From Chloroflexi bacterium RBG_13_51_18 (GTDB lineage Bacteria; Chloroflexota; Dehalococcoidia; Dehalococcoidales; RBG-16-60-22): a stretch of DNA of 27,205 nt. The stretch covers positions 1 through 27,205 of the forward strand of contig MGMR01000118.1 in NCBI GenBank assembly GCA_001796495.1, in the 5' to 3' direction. Position numbers and translations under genes: made by a program. Of the stretch, positions 7,128 through 14,756 are shown piece after piece; within the stretch, counting starts at the first letter, position 1; every line of letters starts with the position of its first letter. The notes beneath the pieces were generated by a model. It saw nothing but the letters and a program-made list of their open reading frames with translations, did no database searches and was not told the origin of the DNA.

Positions 7128-8092
7128 GCAACGTTGTACTCCAAGTTGAGAACCTGCATACCTCTTTCTTTACAAGGCTGGGGGAGGTTAAAGCAGTGGA
7201 CGGGGTTAGTTTTTATGTAAGAGAGGGCGAGACTTTCGGGATTGTTGGAGAGTCCGGCTGCGGTAAATCTGTAACAGGCCTCTCAATTATGCGGTTACTC
7301 CCTGAGCCGGGGGGCGAGATCATCGAAGGGAAAATAATCCTAGAGGGGAAAAATATCCTTGAGCTTAGTAAAAAAGCAATGCGGGCCTACCGCGGGAAAA
7401 TGATATCAATGATATTGCAGGACCCCATGTCTTCTCTCAATCCCGTGTATACCATTGGCGACCAGATATCAGAGGCGGTAAAGCTGCACCAGGACCTGCC
7501 GGACAACATGGTAGAAGCCGAGGTGGTTTCCGCATTGAGGTTACTAAGAATTCCTGACCCGGAAATACGTACTAAAGAATACCCGTTTCAGCTTAGCGGA
7601 GGAATGAGGCAAAGGGTAGTAGGGTCTATAGCAATGTCCTGCCGGCCGCGTCTGTTGATAGCCGATGAGCCTACTACGGCCCTCGATGCTACTATTCAGG
7701 CTCAATACCTTGCTTTATTCGATGATATACAAGCAAAGACGAATGTAGCCATTATTTTTATTACCCATGATTTCGGGGTTGTATCCAGAATATGTGATAG
7801 AGTAGGCGTAATGTACGCCGGGAAAATCCTGGAGGCAGCTCCTACCAGGGATATCTTTAAGGCCCCGAAACACCCGTATACCAAGGCTCTTATAGATTCT
7901 GTACCCCGTCTTGAAGTCAAAGATGAACGTTTGTATTCGATTGAAGGGCAACCGCCTTCTATGTTCCGGTTACCTCCCGGCTGCCGTTTCCGTCCACGCT
8001 GTCCCGTAGCTATGGACATTTGCGGGGAACAAGAACCGCCAGAGGTAAAATTAAACGAAGACCATGCCGTATCCTGTTGGAGGGTCAAGTAG
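7124..8092 (+). CDS. ABC transporter ATP-binding protein, DppD/OppD family
   Basis: A 322-residue nucleotide-binding subunit. Walker A is GESGCGKS at 42-49, the Q-loop glutamine is near 99 (LQDPMSSLNP), the signature is LSGGMRQR at 157-164, Walker B is LLIADE at 177-182, and the H-switch is at His215 (FITHDFGV). The C-terminal oligopeptide/dipeptide domain (oligo_HPY type) has a four-cysteine pattern, CRFRPRC followed by two more Cys. In some DppD/OppD proteins this pattern holds an iron-sulfur cluster. It pairs with the following DppF-like ATPase to power the importer. It overlaps the permease gene by 4 bp and is separated by 3 bp from the next. Confidence 0.96.
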   Translation: MSNVVLQVENLHTSFFTRLGEVKAVDGVSFYVREGETFGIVGESGCGKSVTGLSIMRLLPEPGGEIIEGKIILEGKNILELSKKAMRAYRGKMISMILQDPMSSLNPVYTIGDQISEAVKLHQDLPDNMVEAEVVSALRLLRIPDPEIRTKEYPFQLSGGMRQRVVGSIAMSCRPRLLIADEPTTALDATIQAQYLALFDDIQAKTNVAIIFITHDFGVVSRICDRVGVMYAGKILEAAPTRDIFKAPKHPYTKALIDSVPRLEVKDERLYSIEGQPPSMFRLPPGCRFRPRCPVAMDICGEQEPPEVKLNEDHAVSCWRVK

Positions 8093-8095
8093 ACC

Positions 8096-9073
8096 ATGGC
8101 GAAAGTTTTGCTGGAAGCACGTAATATCGTTAAGCACTATCCGGTAACGCGCGGGTTTTTACAGCGTATCGTAGGCTGGGTCAGAGCTGTCGACGGGGTT
8201 TCTTTTTCCATAGAAGACGGCAAGACGTTGAGTCTGGTGGGAGAATCAGGCGCAGGAAAGACAACCATTGCCAAGCAAATATTACTGATGGAAAAATTAA
8301 CATCAGGCAACATTCTTTTTCAAGGGAATGACGTTTACAAATTCTCCAGTGCCCAGCTTAAAAAAGAATACCGCCCCAAAGTTCAATCCGTACAGCAGAA
8401 CCCTTGGAGCTCCATGGACCCGAGAATGCGGGTCCGAGAAGTCGTCGGCGAACCTTTGTCAGTTAACACAAAGCTTTCCAAGAAAGAAATTGCTGATAAT
8501 GTAGGCCAACTGCTGGAGCAAGTGGGTATTGATGCAGAAGGGATGAACCGTTATCCCCATGAGTTCAGCGGCGGCCAACGACAGCGTATTGCCGTTGCAA
8601 GAGCACTGGCCTTACATCCCAGTTTACTTGTTTTAGATGAACCGGTTTCAGCGCTGGATGTATCAATCCGAGCGCAGATAATGAACCTGTTGAAAGACCT
8701 TCAAATACAATACAATCTTAGCTACATAGTTATCGCCCATAATCTAGCGACGGTTAGATATATGAGTCACAGCGTAGCCATTATGTACCTGGGGCAGCTG
8801 GTAGAGTATGGTGAATCAGAGGCTCTGTTCGAGAAGCCTTTGCATCCTTATACCAGAGCGCTTATATCCGCTTCACAATTAACATTACCTGAAGATGCTA
8901 AAGAAGGCACAAAGCAGATAATCTTAAGCGGTGAAATGCCTTCGCCGTTAAATCCGCCTTCCGGCTGCCGTTTCCATACCCGCTGCACCGAGGTCATGGA
9001 TATATGCTCGAAAGAGATCCCGGAAAACAAGGTCATTGGAACACAGCATGTAAAATGCCATCTCTACCGCTAG
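8096..9073 (+). CDS. ABC transporter ATP-binding protein, DppF/OppF family
   Basis: A 325-residue second ATPase of the importer. Walker A is GESGAGKT at 49-56, the Q-loop is VQQNPWSSMDPRMRV near 99-113, the signature is FSGGQRQRIAVARAL at 157-171, Walker B is LLVLDE at 177-182, and the H-loop is VIAHNLATV. The C-terminal extension GCRFHTRC with two further Cys is typical of the family. The GGAGGG Shine-Dalgarno lies inside the end of the preceding gene. It is the last gene of the operon. The next gene, htpX-like, converges on it with a gap of only 38 bp and no clear terminator hairpin. Confidence 0.96.
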   Translation: MAKVLLEARNIVKHYPVTRGFLQRIVGWVRAVDGVSFSIEDGKTLSLVGESGAGKTTIAKQILLMEKLTSGNILFQGNDVYKFSSAQLKKEYRPKVQSVQQNPWSSMDPRMRVREVVGEPLSVNTKLSKKEIADNVGQLLEQVGIDAEGMNRYPHEFSGGQRQRIAVARALALHPSLLVLDEPVSALDVSIRAQIMNLLKDLQIQYNLSYIVIAHNLATVRYMSHSVAIMYLGQLVEYGESEALFEKPLHPYTRALISASQLTLPEDAKEGTKQIILSGEMPSPLNPPSGCRFHTRCTEVMDICSKEIPENKVIGTQHVKCHLYR

Positions 9074-9111
9074 AGATTTGGTACTTCAAGAATTAATTCA
9101 GGTTTTCCGCG

Positions 9112-10347
9112 TTAGAGTCTGATTCTCCGCCCGCACCTTGTACAGAGTACGTCATTATCTTTAAAGCCCGGCGGTATCTTCCACCTGGCGCCGCATTCAC
9201 AGTCCACGGTACGGTATTTATTCAGACGCAGCATAAGGTCGGATACCTCATGAGTTGATGCAGCCTTATCTGATGCTTTCTCTGAAGCAAGCCCCAGTTC
9301 CCCCGGGGCAGCCAGCGATGCCTGCCTGATGCCAATGGCACCTATGCCGGCTGCTGCAGTCTTAGGGATGATTACCTGCTTTCCAGAATGCACTTTACGG
9401 TAAGCATCGTTATAATTTGCAAAGGAAGCCCCACCGGTCATGGCGCGTAATATTCGCACCCTTTCCGATATGGGAGGATGGGTGCTGGTGAGGTCGGCGG
9501 CTTTCATCCCCTCTTTATGTAAAGGATTGATAATATACATGGGGGCGGTAGCCTGATTGGCAGATTTTAATTGCTGTTTCGAGCCCCCTATTTTTTCCAG
9601 CGCTGAGGCCAAACCTTCCGGGTAACGTGTATATAGCGCGGAGGAGGCATCGGCAAGATATTCTCTCTTACGTGAGATAGCGTAGTAAATAAGCTGCGCC
9701 ATAATGGGCGCTAGAATCATAAGTACCAGACCGACAATCAAGACGATTGCCTGCGCGCCGCCGCCACCGCTACGGGAAGAGGACCTTCTACCCGAACCTG
9801 TCATAGCCCCAAATAATAAAAAGCGCGACGCGTACCACGAGAGTATCACGATAGTGCCGAGCATGACAGCGGTAATCGCCATGAGGAGGACATCACGGTT
9901 TTTGATATGGGCAATTTCATGGCCGATAACACCCTGTAATTCATCACGGGTGAGTTTCTGCAGCAGCCCGGAGGTAATAGCTACAGAGGCCCTACTTGGG
10001 TCGCGTCCGGTGGCGAAGGCGTTTAGCGCCGGGTCGTCGATAATATAAACGTCCGGTACCTTCTCCAGTCCTGAAGCTATCTTCATTTCTTCAACGACGT
10101 TATAGAGTCGCGGGGCATCATCTGGAGTTATCTTTTTTGCCTTCGCCATGCCGAGCAGAATACTATCGCCCTGGAAATACGCCACAAGGCTCATGATTGC
10201 CCAGACTATCAGGGCGATGACCAGTCCCCCTACCGCGCTATCGAAAAAGTAGAGCCCCAGAAAATAGCCGACCGCCAGTAATAATCCCGCGATAAGCGCA
10301 ATTAAAAATACCGACCTTACCTGGTTAGATCGTATCTGTTCCCACAT
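9112..10347 (-). CDS. htpX: HtpX-like M48 membrane zinc metalloprotease with C-terminal zinc ribbon
   Basis: A 411-residue integral membrane protease. Two N-terminal helices (about 12-33 and 38-58) precede the catalytic HEIAH zinc motif at 143-147. A third ligand Glu in KREYLADASSA is near 229, and two further hydrophobic segments lie at about 153-182 and 198-225. HtpX degrades misfolded membrane proteins at the inner membrane. Canonical HtpX is about 290 residues; this one carries about 110 more. The extra part ends in a compact CxC...CxxC zinc-ribbon-like module (Cys383, 385, 402, 405), so it is an extended form. A Ser/Gly-rich loop (about 185-198) joins two membrane segments. It lies 19 bp after lemA, a common pairing. 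Confidence 0.93.
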   Translation of the reverse strand: MWEQIRSNQVRSVFLIALIAGLLLAVGYFLGLYFFDSAVGGLVIALIVWAIMSLVAYFQGDSILLGMAKAKKITPDDAPRLYNVVEEMKIASGLEKVPDVYIIDDPALNAFATGRDPSRASVAITSGLLQKLTRDELQGVIGHEIAHIKNRDVLLMAITAVMLGTIVILSWYASRFLLFGAMTGSGRRSSSRSGGGGAQAIVLIVGLVLMILAPIMAQLIYYAISRKREYLADASSALYTRYPEGLASALEKIGGSKQQLKSANQATAPMYIINPLHKEGMKAADLTSTHPPISERVRILRAMTGGASFANYNDAYRKVHSGKQVIIPKTAAAGIGAIGIRQASLAAPGELGLASEKASDKAASTHEVSDLMLRLNKYRTVDCECGARWKIPPGFKDNDVLCTRCGRRIRL

Positions 10348-10366
10348 GTTTAATCCAATTCTTTAT

Positions 10367-10933
10367 TTAAGTAAAACTAACCTTGGGAGCTTCCTTTTCC
10401 GCCGCTACGATTACCTCGAAGAACTCTCCCAGTTTAAAGCTGAACATGCCGGCAATCACGTTTGAGGGAAACATCTGTATTTTATTGTTGAATTTAAGGA
10501 CAGAATCATTGTAATACTGCCGGGAAAAGCTTATTTTATTTTCCGTGGATGTCAACTCCTCCTGGAGAGCCAGGAAATTCTGATTAGCCTTTAATTCAGG
10601 GTAAGCCTCGGCTACTGCCAGCAGTCTGCCCAAGGCCATACCCAGTTCGCCTTCCAGCTTGCCTCTTTCGGCGGCCCCGGCGGTAGAAGAAGCCTGCTGG
10701 GCAAGATTACGAGCCTTAGTCACCATTTCAAACGTTTCTCGTTCGTGTTTAGCGTAGCCTTTGACCGTTTCTACGAGATTAGGGATAAGGTCATAACGCC
10801 TTTTCAGCTGGACGTCTATCTGCGCCCAGGCGTTTTTGACCTGGTTGCGGAAGCCCACCAGGCTGTTGTAAGCTCCGATGATGAAAAATATCAGGACAAC
10901 GACGATACCAAGGATAATCCATAATGCAATCAC
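10367..10933 (-). CDS. lemA: LemA family protein
   Basis: A 188-residue protein with one N-terminal membrane helix (about 2-23, IALWIILGIVVVLIFFIIGA). The LemA signature follows: YNSLVGFRNQVKNAWAQIDV, then LKRRYDLIPNLVETVKGYAKHE, then a helical bundle ending VAAEKEAPKVSF. Function is not firmly known. LemA-like proteins are bacterial membrane proteins frequently encoded beside HtpX-type M48 proteases, as here, which suggests a role with the protease. It starts at GTG with GGAGG 9 nt upstream. Confidence 0.95.
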   Translation of the reverse strand: MIALWIILGIVVVLIFFIIGAYNSLVGFRNQVKNAWAQIDVQLKRRYDLIPNLVETVKGYAKHERETFEMVTKARNLAQQASSTAGAAERGKLEGELGMALGRLLAVAEAYPELKANQNFLALQEELTSTENKISFSRQYYNDSVLKFNNKIQMFPSNVIAGMFSFKLGEFFEVIVAAEKEAPKVSFT

Positions 10934-10993
10934 TTTTCTCTACCTCCCATAAAAATACCGTATCTATCCTTGAAAACTATTATGTTTGATATT

Positions 10994-11413
10994 CTAATCC
11001 GTTTGATGTTTAAACATCTCCCCGACAAAAGCCAGGACGCCTTGAGACGCGCCTTTTTCCGGCGATTTTTCCACCAGTTCTTTTATCAGATTTTGAACTT
11101 CGCCGCCGTCAAACCAGATGCCATCGCCGACATGGCAGACATCAACCAGGATTTTATTATCCCGGTCAATGTAGGTCTTTTTCATCTTGTGGTTGCAGGC
11201 GGGGCATTTATGTTTTTTCTCCGTGGTCTCAACTTCCGGAGCACGAACAATACCCTCGAGATAACGCTGGAAGTCTTCAACTCCCGCTGATCCCATGAGC
11301 AATTCGAGTTCTCCGGCATCAAACCAGACGCCGTGACAGGCGGGACAATAATCCAGCTCAATATTCTGATACTCTACAATCAGAGCATCTTGATGACATA
11401 CCGGACATAGCAT
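10994..11413 (-). CDS. Double TFIIB-type zinc-ribbon protein
   Basis: A 139-residue protein with two copies of the short zf-TFIIB-like module (PF13453 type). The first has Cys3, Cys6, Cys23, Cys26 and ends CHGVWFDAGELELL. The second has Cys70, Cys73, Cys93 but Gly at 96 where the fourth zinc ligand should be (VCHVGDGIWFDGGE), so its zinc site is incomplete unless His94 substitutes. Function is unknown; members are often small cytosolic proteins of uncertain role. It is the first gene of the run with lemA and htpX (60 bp before lemA) and has its own good promoter. That suggests it belongs to the same membrane quality-control unit. Confidence 0.88.
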   Translation of the reverse strand: MLCPVCHQDALIVEYQNIELDYCPACHGVWFDAGELELLMGSAGVEDFQRYLEGIVRAPEVETTEKKHKCPACNHKMKKTYIDRDNKILVDVCHVGDGIWFDGGEVQNLIKELVEKSPEKGASQGVLAFVGEMFKHQTD

Positions 11414-11460
11414 ATTATTTTGTTTCCCTATTTAATTATATGCATTCTGAACGTAGGTTA

Positions 11461-11480
11461 CAATGCCTGAAACGGCATTG
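11461..11480 (-). promoter_or_regulatory. 5'-end hairpin of the zinc ribbon-lemA-htpX transcript
   Basis: A perfect 7-bp inverted repeat, CAATGCC / GGCATTG with a 6-nt loop. It lies exactly where the minus-strand transcript from the promoter at 11486-11514 should begin (about 11479). A 5'-terminal stem may protect the mRNA or mark an operator. Confidence 0.4.
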
Positions 11481-11485
11481 GTGCT

Positions 11486-11514
11486 ATTATACAAACGTTT
11501 AGTCACCAGGTCAA
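11486..11514 (-). promoter_or_regulatory. Sigma70-type promoter of the zinc ribbon-lemA-htpX operon
   Basis: On the minus strand TTGACC (11514-11509), 17-bp spacer, perfect TATAAT (11491-11486). It lies about 73 bp before the zinc-ribbon ATG and is divergent from the promoter of the URO-D gene. Confidence 0.75.
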
Positions 11515-11545
11515 CTTAAATCAACCGGATGACACACTGATTTCT

Positions 11546-11574
11546 TTGTAAATTTTGCCCTGCACTGGTATAAT
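11546..11574 (+). promoter_or_regulatory. Sigma70-type promoter of the URO-D / ThDP enzyme operon
   Basis: TTGTAA (11546-11551), 17-bp spacer, perfect TATAAT (11569-11574). The leader would be about 100 nt; no known regulatory fold is recognised in it. Confidence 0.6.
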
Positions 11575-11680
11575 GTGACCACTGTATTGTCTGTGACCGG
11601 TCAGTCCAGCAGATATTCCAAAATCCGCGTTAATATTATCAAAATCTAGCTATGTTTAATTTCAGAACAGGAGTATGAAA

Positions 11681-13024
11681 ATGCCAGAGAAAAGATGGAC
11701 AGAGATGACTCCGCGGGAAAAGAGAGAGCAGAGATTTAAATGGTGGCTCGATGCAGAAGGTGTGAACTTCGTCAGTGCCGATGCTAAGAAAGCCTTTAAG
11801 CAACGAGTACAGAGGATGATTGACGTCTACAACGTCAAAGAGCCGGACAGAGTGCCTGTATCGCTGATGATAGGTGCGCTACCAGCCTATTTATACGGCT
11901 CCGACTATTATAATTGCATGTACGACTATGATTTAGCCGTTAAGGCATGGGACAAGTATAATGCCGATTTCATGGACGCCGACTCGCTATCAAGTCCGGG
12001 CATGATAATCCCAGGTAAAATATACGACCTTCTGGACATTAAATTATACAAATATCCGGGGCACGGCCTGCCGAAAAGCGCCACTGGAATCCAGTTTGTT
12101 GAAGGCGAGTACATGAAACCCGACGAATATGACGCTCTGATATTAAATCCTTCTGATTTCTGGATGAGGACCTATATGCCGCGTGTATTCGGGGCATTCG
12201 AATCGTGGAATATGCTGACGCCCTTCACTAACATCATTGAGCTGCCGGCCATGAATTTTATGCCTTATTCAAATCCGGAAATCCAGAATTCGCTTCGTAC
12301 TTTAATAAATGTGGGCAACGAGCTTCTTAAATATATGCAGGTTATCGGAGAATTTGGAAGACGGACGCAGGAAGCGGGGTTCCCGGGCATGAGAGGTACA
12401 CTAGCCAAAGCGCCCTTCGATACTATCGGCGATACACTAAGGGGAACACAGGGTGTTATAACCGATATGTTCCGCCAGCCGGACAAACTCCTTGAAGCAA
12501 TCGATGTCATTACCAAACTGACAATACAGTCGGTCCTGACATCGATGAACGCTTCCAAGGGCCTGGTGGTAACGTTCCCGCTCCATAAAGGCGCTGACGG
12601 CTGGATGTCTGAAAAACAGTTCGATACATTTTACTGGCCTTCATTGAAAAAAGTAATCAAAGCCCTGATTGAAGAAGGCATCCTGCCGATGCTCTTCGCC
12701 GAGGGCAGCTACGATACACGCATGGAAAGCGTCAACGAATTTGCCAAAGGCGATGTTGCCTGGCTCTTCGATAAATCGGACATGGCTAGAGCCAAGAAAA
12801 TCCTGGGAGAAAAGTGCTGCATCGCCGGTAACGTGCCGACTTCGCTAATGCTTACCGGCACGCCAAAATCGGTTAAAGAGTATTGCCACAAGCTTATCGA
12901 GACCTGCGGCAAAGGCGGCGGCTATATCCTGGCAGGAGGTGCGTCGATAGATAACGGCAAACCGGAAAACATACGCGCCATGCTGGATGCCGCCAGTGAA
13001 TACGGCGTGTATAAAAAAAAATAA
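11681..13024 (+). CDS. Uroporphyrinogen decarboxylase (URO-D) superfamily protein, zinc-motif-lacking subgroup
   Basis: A 447-residue protein placed in the URO-D/MtaA superfamily by its overall layout: an N-terminal extension of about 45 residues, RVQRMIDVYNVKEPDRVPV, central helices, and the C-terminal KPENIRAMLDAASEYG helix. The ATG at 11681 is chosen because AGGAG lies 7 nt upstream; the in-frame ATG at 11675 is only 1 nt from it. True UROD makes coproporphyrinogen III, while MtaA/CmuA/MtbA-type members are corrinoid methyltransferases using zinc bound by an HxC motif and a later Cys. Here the corresponding places read LFAEGSYDTR and ILAGGASIDNG, without these ligands. Its substrate is therefore unknown. 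It is co-oriented with a ThDP-dependent enzyme 50 bp downstream, which suggests a shared catabolic pathway. Confidence 0.85.
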   Translation: MPEKRWTEMTPREKREQRFKWWLDAEGVNFVSADAKKAFKQRVQRMIDVYNVKEPDRVPVSLMIGALPAYLYGSDYYNCMYDYDLAVKAWDKYNADFMDADSLSSPGMIIPGKIYDLLDIKLYKYPGHGLPKSATGIQFVEGEYMKPDEYDALILNPSDFWMRTYMPRVFGAFESWNMLTPFTNIIELPAMNFMPYSNPEIQNSLRTLINVGNELLKYMQVIGEFGRRTQEAGFPGMRGTLAKAPFDTIGDTLRGTQGVITDMFRQPDKLLEAIDVITKLTIQSVLTSMNASKGLVVTFPLHKGADGWMSEKQFDTFYWPSLKKVIKALIEEGILPMLFAEGSYDTRMESVNEFAKGDVAWLFDKSDMARAKKILGEKCCIAGNVPTSLMLTGTPKSVKEYCHKLIETCGKGGGYILAGGASIDNGKPENIRAMLDAASEYGVYKKK

Positions 13025-13074
13025 CAAAGCTGCTATAGAGAGCGACCGAAGAGAAACAGTAACCGGGGATCGAT

Positions 13075-14748
13075 ATGGAAGATTACAAAACAATAAAAAC
13101 ACTTATCGATGTGATGAATTCTAACGGCGTCGAATTCGTGTTTTTCAATCCCGGTATAGATAATGTGCCGTTCCTGGAAACTATAGCCGCCTACCGTGCG
13201 CAGGGTAATAAATCGCCCAAAAGCATTCTCTGCCTCGACGAGTTCGTAACCATGACGGCGGCACACGGCAACTGGATGGCATCGGGTAAGCCGCAGGTAG
13301 TATCCGTCCATTCAGAACTCGGCGCACTACAAATCGGCGGCGCCCTGCATAATGCCCAGTGGGGCAGAGTTCCGGTCGTATTTTTTACAGAGGTACAGGA
13401 GCCGCTGGAACGGAAGAACTGGCAGGGCCAGCCCTTCGACCAGGGCATGATGGTGCGCAATTTCGTAAAGTGGGACCACCAGCTCAAAGCCGGCGAGGAT
13501 ATCGGCGAGGTATTCAACCAGGCTTTCCACATCGCCACGACAGAACCATGCGGCCCTGTTTATGTAACGCTCCCACGGGGAGTGCTCTGGAACAAGAGCC
13601 AGTCCGCCAGGTCAAAAGCAAATGAAAACACGCAGGAAACACCGGCAAAACCCGATATAAATTCTCTTGCCAAAGCCGCCGATATGCTGATAAACGCGGA
13701 AAATCCGCTGATAGTGACCGGGTACTCCGGCAGGAATCCTGATTCAGTACAATCATTGATAGAACTGGCGGAGACATTGGCTGCCCGGTTAATGACATCG
13801 GACATCAGGGTGAACTTCCCCAACACACATCCGCTGGCCACCTATCTCTCTCCAACAGCAGGCTTTGGCAATTCCCCGCTGTCCCAAGCCGATGCTGTTC
13901 TGGTAATCGATTATGATATGCATTACGCGTCACCGCCGGTCTCACTCGACCTCCACGTAAAAATTATACACATCGATATAGATACGGTGAAAAAAGGAGT
14001 GCCGCTCTGGAACAAGCAACCGGATATACTCATAAAAGCCGACTCCAGCCGGGCGATACCAGCTCTGACGGAAATAATAAATAAGAAACTGACCAATGAA
14101 AGGCGCGAACAGCTAACGAAACGCCATAAAAAGCTGGCAGAAGAACACGATAAACTCGACGGCGAATGGAAAGCGCTGGCCAAAAGCCATGCCGCCCAAA
14201 AGCCGATTACCGCCCATTGGCTAAGTCACTGCATCGACCAGATAATCGACGACGATACAATAATCGTCAACCAGACTATTTCCCCGTCATCGACCGTGGC
14301 ACACCTGATACACCGCAGCAAGCCGGGCACACTGCTATCCTGCGCCGGAGGCTGCATCGGGTGGGCACCCGGAGCCGCGCTGGGTGTGAAGCTGGCTTCG
14401 CCGGATAAAACAGTCATCAGTTTGATGGGCGACGGCGCTTTTATCTACGGCTGCCCTGAATCGACTTTATGGTCGGCTAATTTTTATAGAGCCCCTTTCC
14501 TGGCTATTATCTACGACAACCAGGGCTACGGGGCAATCAAAGGGTTATTTAAAGAAAGATACAACGTGGACAACATGGGCGCCGATATCGCCAGGCCGCC
14601 CGACTATACCATGATTGCCCGCGCCAATAACGCCTACGGACTCATGGTAAACGACCCCGCCGATGTCCCTAAAGCATTGAAAGAGTGCCTGGCAAAAGTA
14701 CGCGGAGGACAAGCCGCCGTACTGGATGTTAGATTAGCCCCCGTCTAG
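13075..14748 (+). CDS. Thiamine diphosphate-dependent enzyme (acetolactate synthase / benzoylformate decarboxylase-like)
   Basis: A 557-residue three-domain ThDP enzyme. The N-terminal pyrimidine-binding domain (about 1-170) carries the catalytic-type glutamate at about 56 (CLDEFVTMTAAHGNWM). A central domain at about 195-330 resembles TPP_enzyme_M. The C-terminal domain holds the diphosphate/Mg motif MGDGAFIYG at 451-459 with the partner Asn482 (IIYDNQGYG), a GDG-x27-N spacing. Such enzymes cleave or join C-C bonds next to a carbonyl, often decarboxylating 2-oxo acids. No FAD-binding or valine-regulatory partner is seen, so true acetolactate synthase is unlikely. An aromatic or branched 2-oxo acid decarboxylase, or a lyase, is plausible. 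It follows the URO-D-family gene by 50 bp and is probably cotranscribed with it. Confidence 0.88.
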   Translation: MEDYKTIKTLIDVMNSNGVEFVFFNPGIDNVPFLETIAAYRAQGNKSPKSILCLDEFVTMTAAHGNWMASGKPQVVSVHSELGALQIGGALHNAQWGRVPVVFFTEVQEPLERKNWQGQPFDQGMMVRNFVKWDHQLKAGEDIGEVFNQAFHIATTEPCGPVYVTLPRGVLWNKSQSARSKANENTQETPAKPDINSLAKAADMLINAENPLIVTGYSGRNPDSVQSLIELAETLAARLMTSDIRVNFPNTHPLATYLSPTAGFGNSPLSQADAVLVIDYDMHYASPPVSLDLHVKIIHIDIDTVKKGVPLWNKQPDILIKADSSRAIPALTEIINKKLTNERREQLTKRHKKLAEEHDKLDGEWKALAKSHAAQKPITAHWLSHCIDQIIDDDTIIVNQTISPSSTVAHLIHRSKPGTLLSCAGGCIGWAPGAALGVKLASPDKTVISLMGDGAFIYGCPESTLWSANFYRAPFLAIIYDNQGYGAIKGLFKERYNVDNMGADIARPPDYTMIARANNAYGLMVNDPADVPKALKECLAKVRGGQAAVLDVRLAPV

Positions 14749-14756
14749 ATCAAGAT

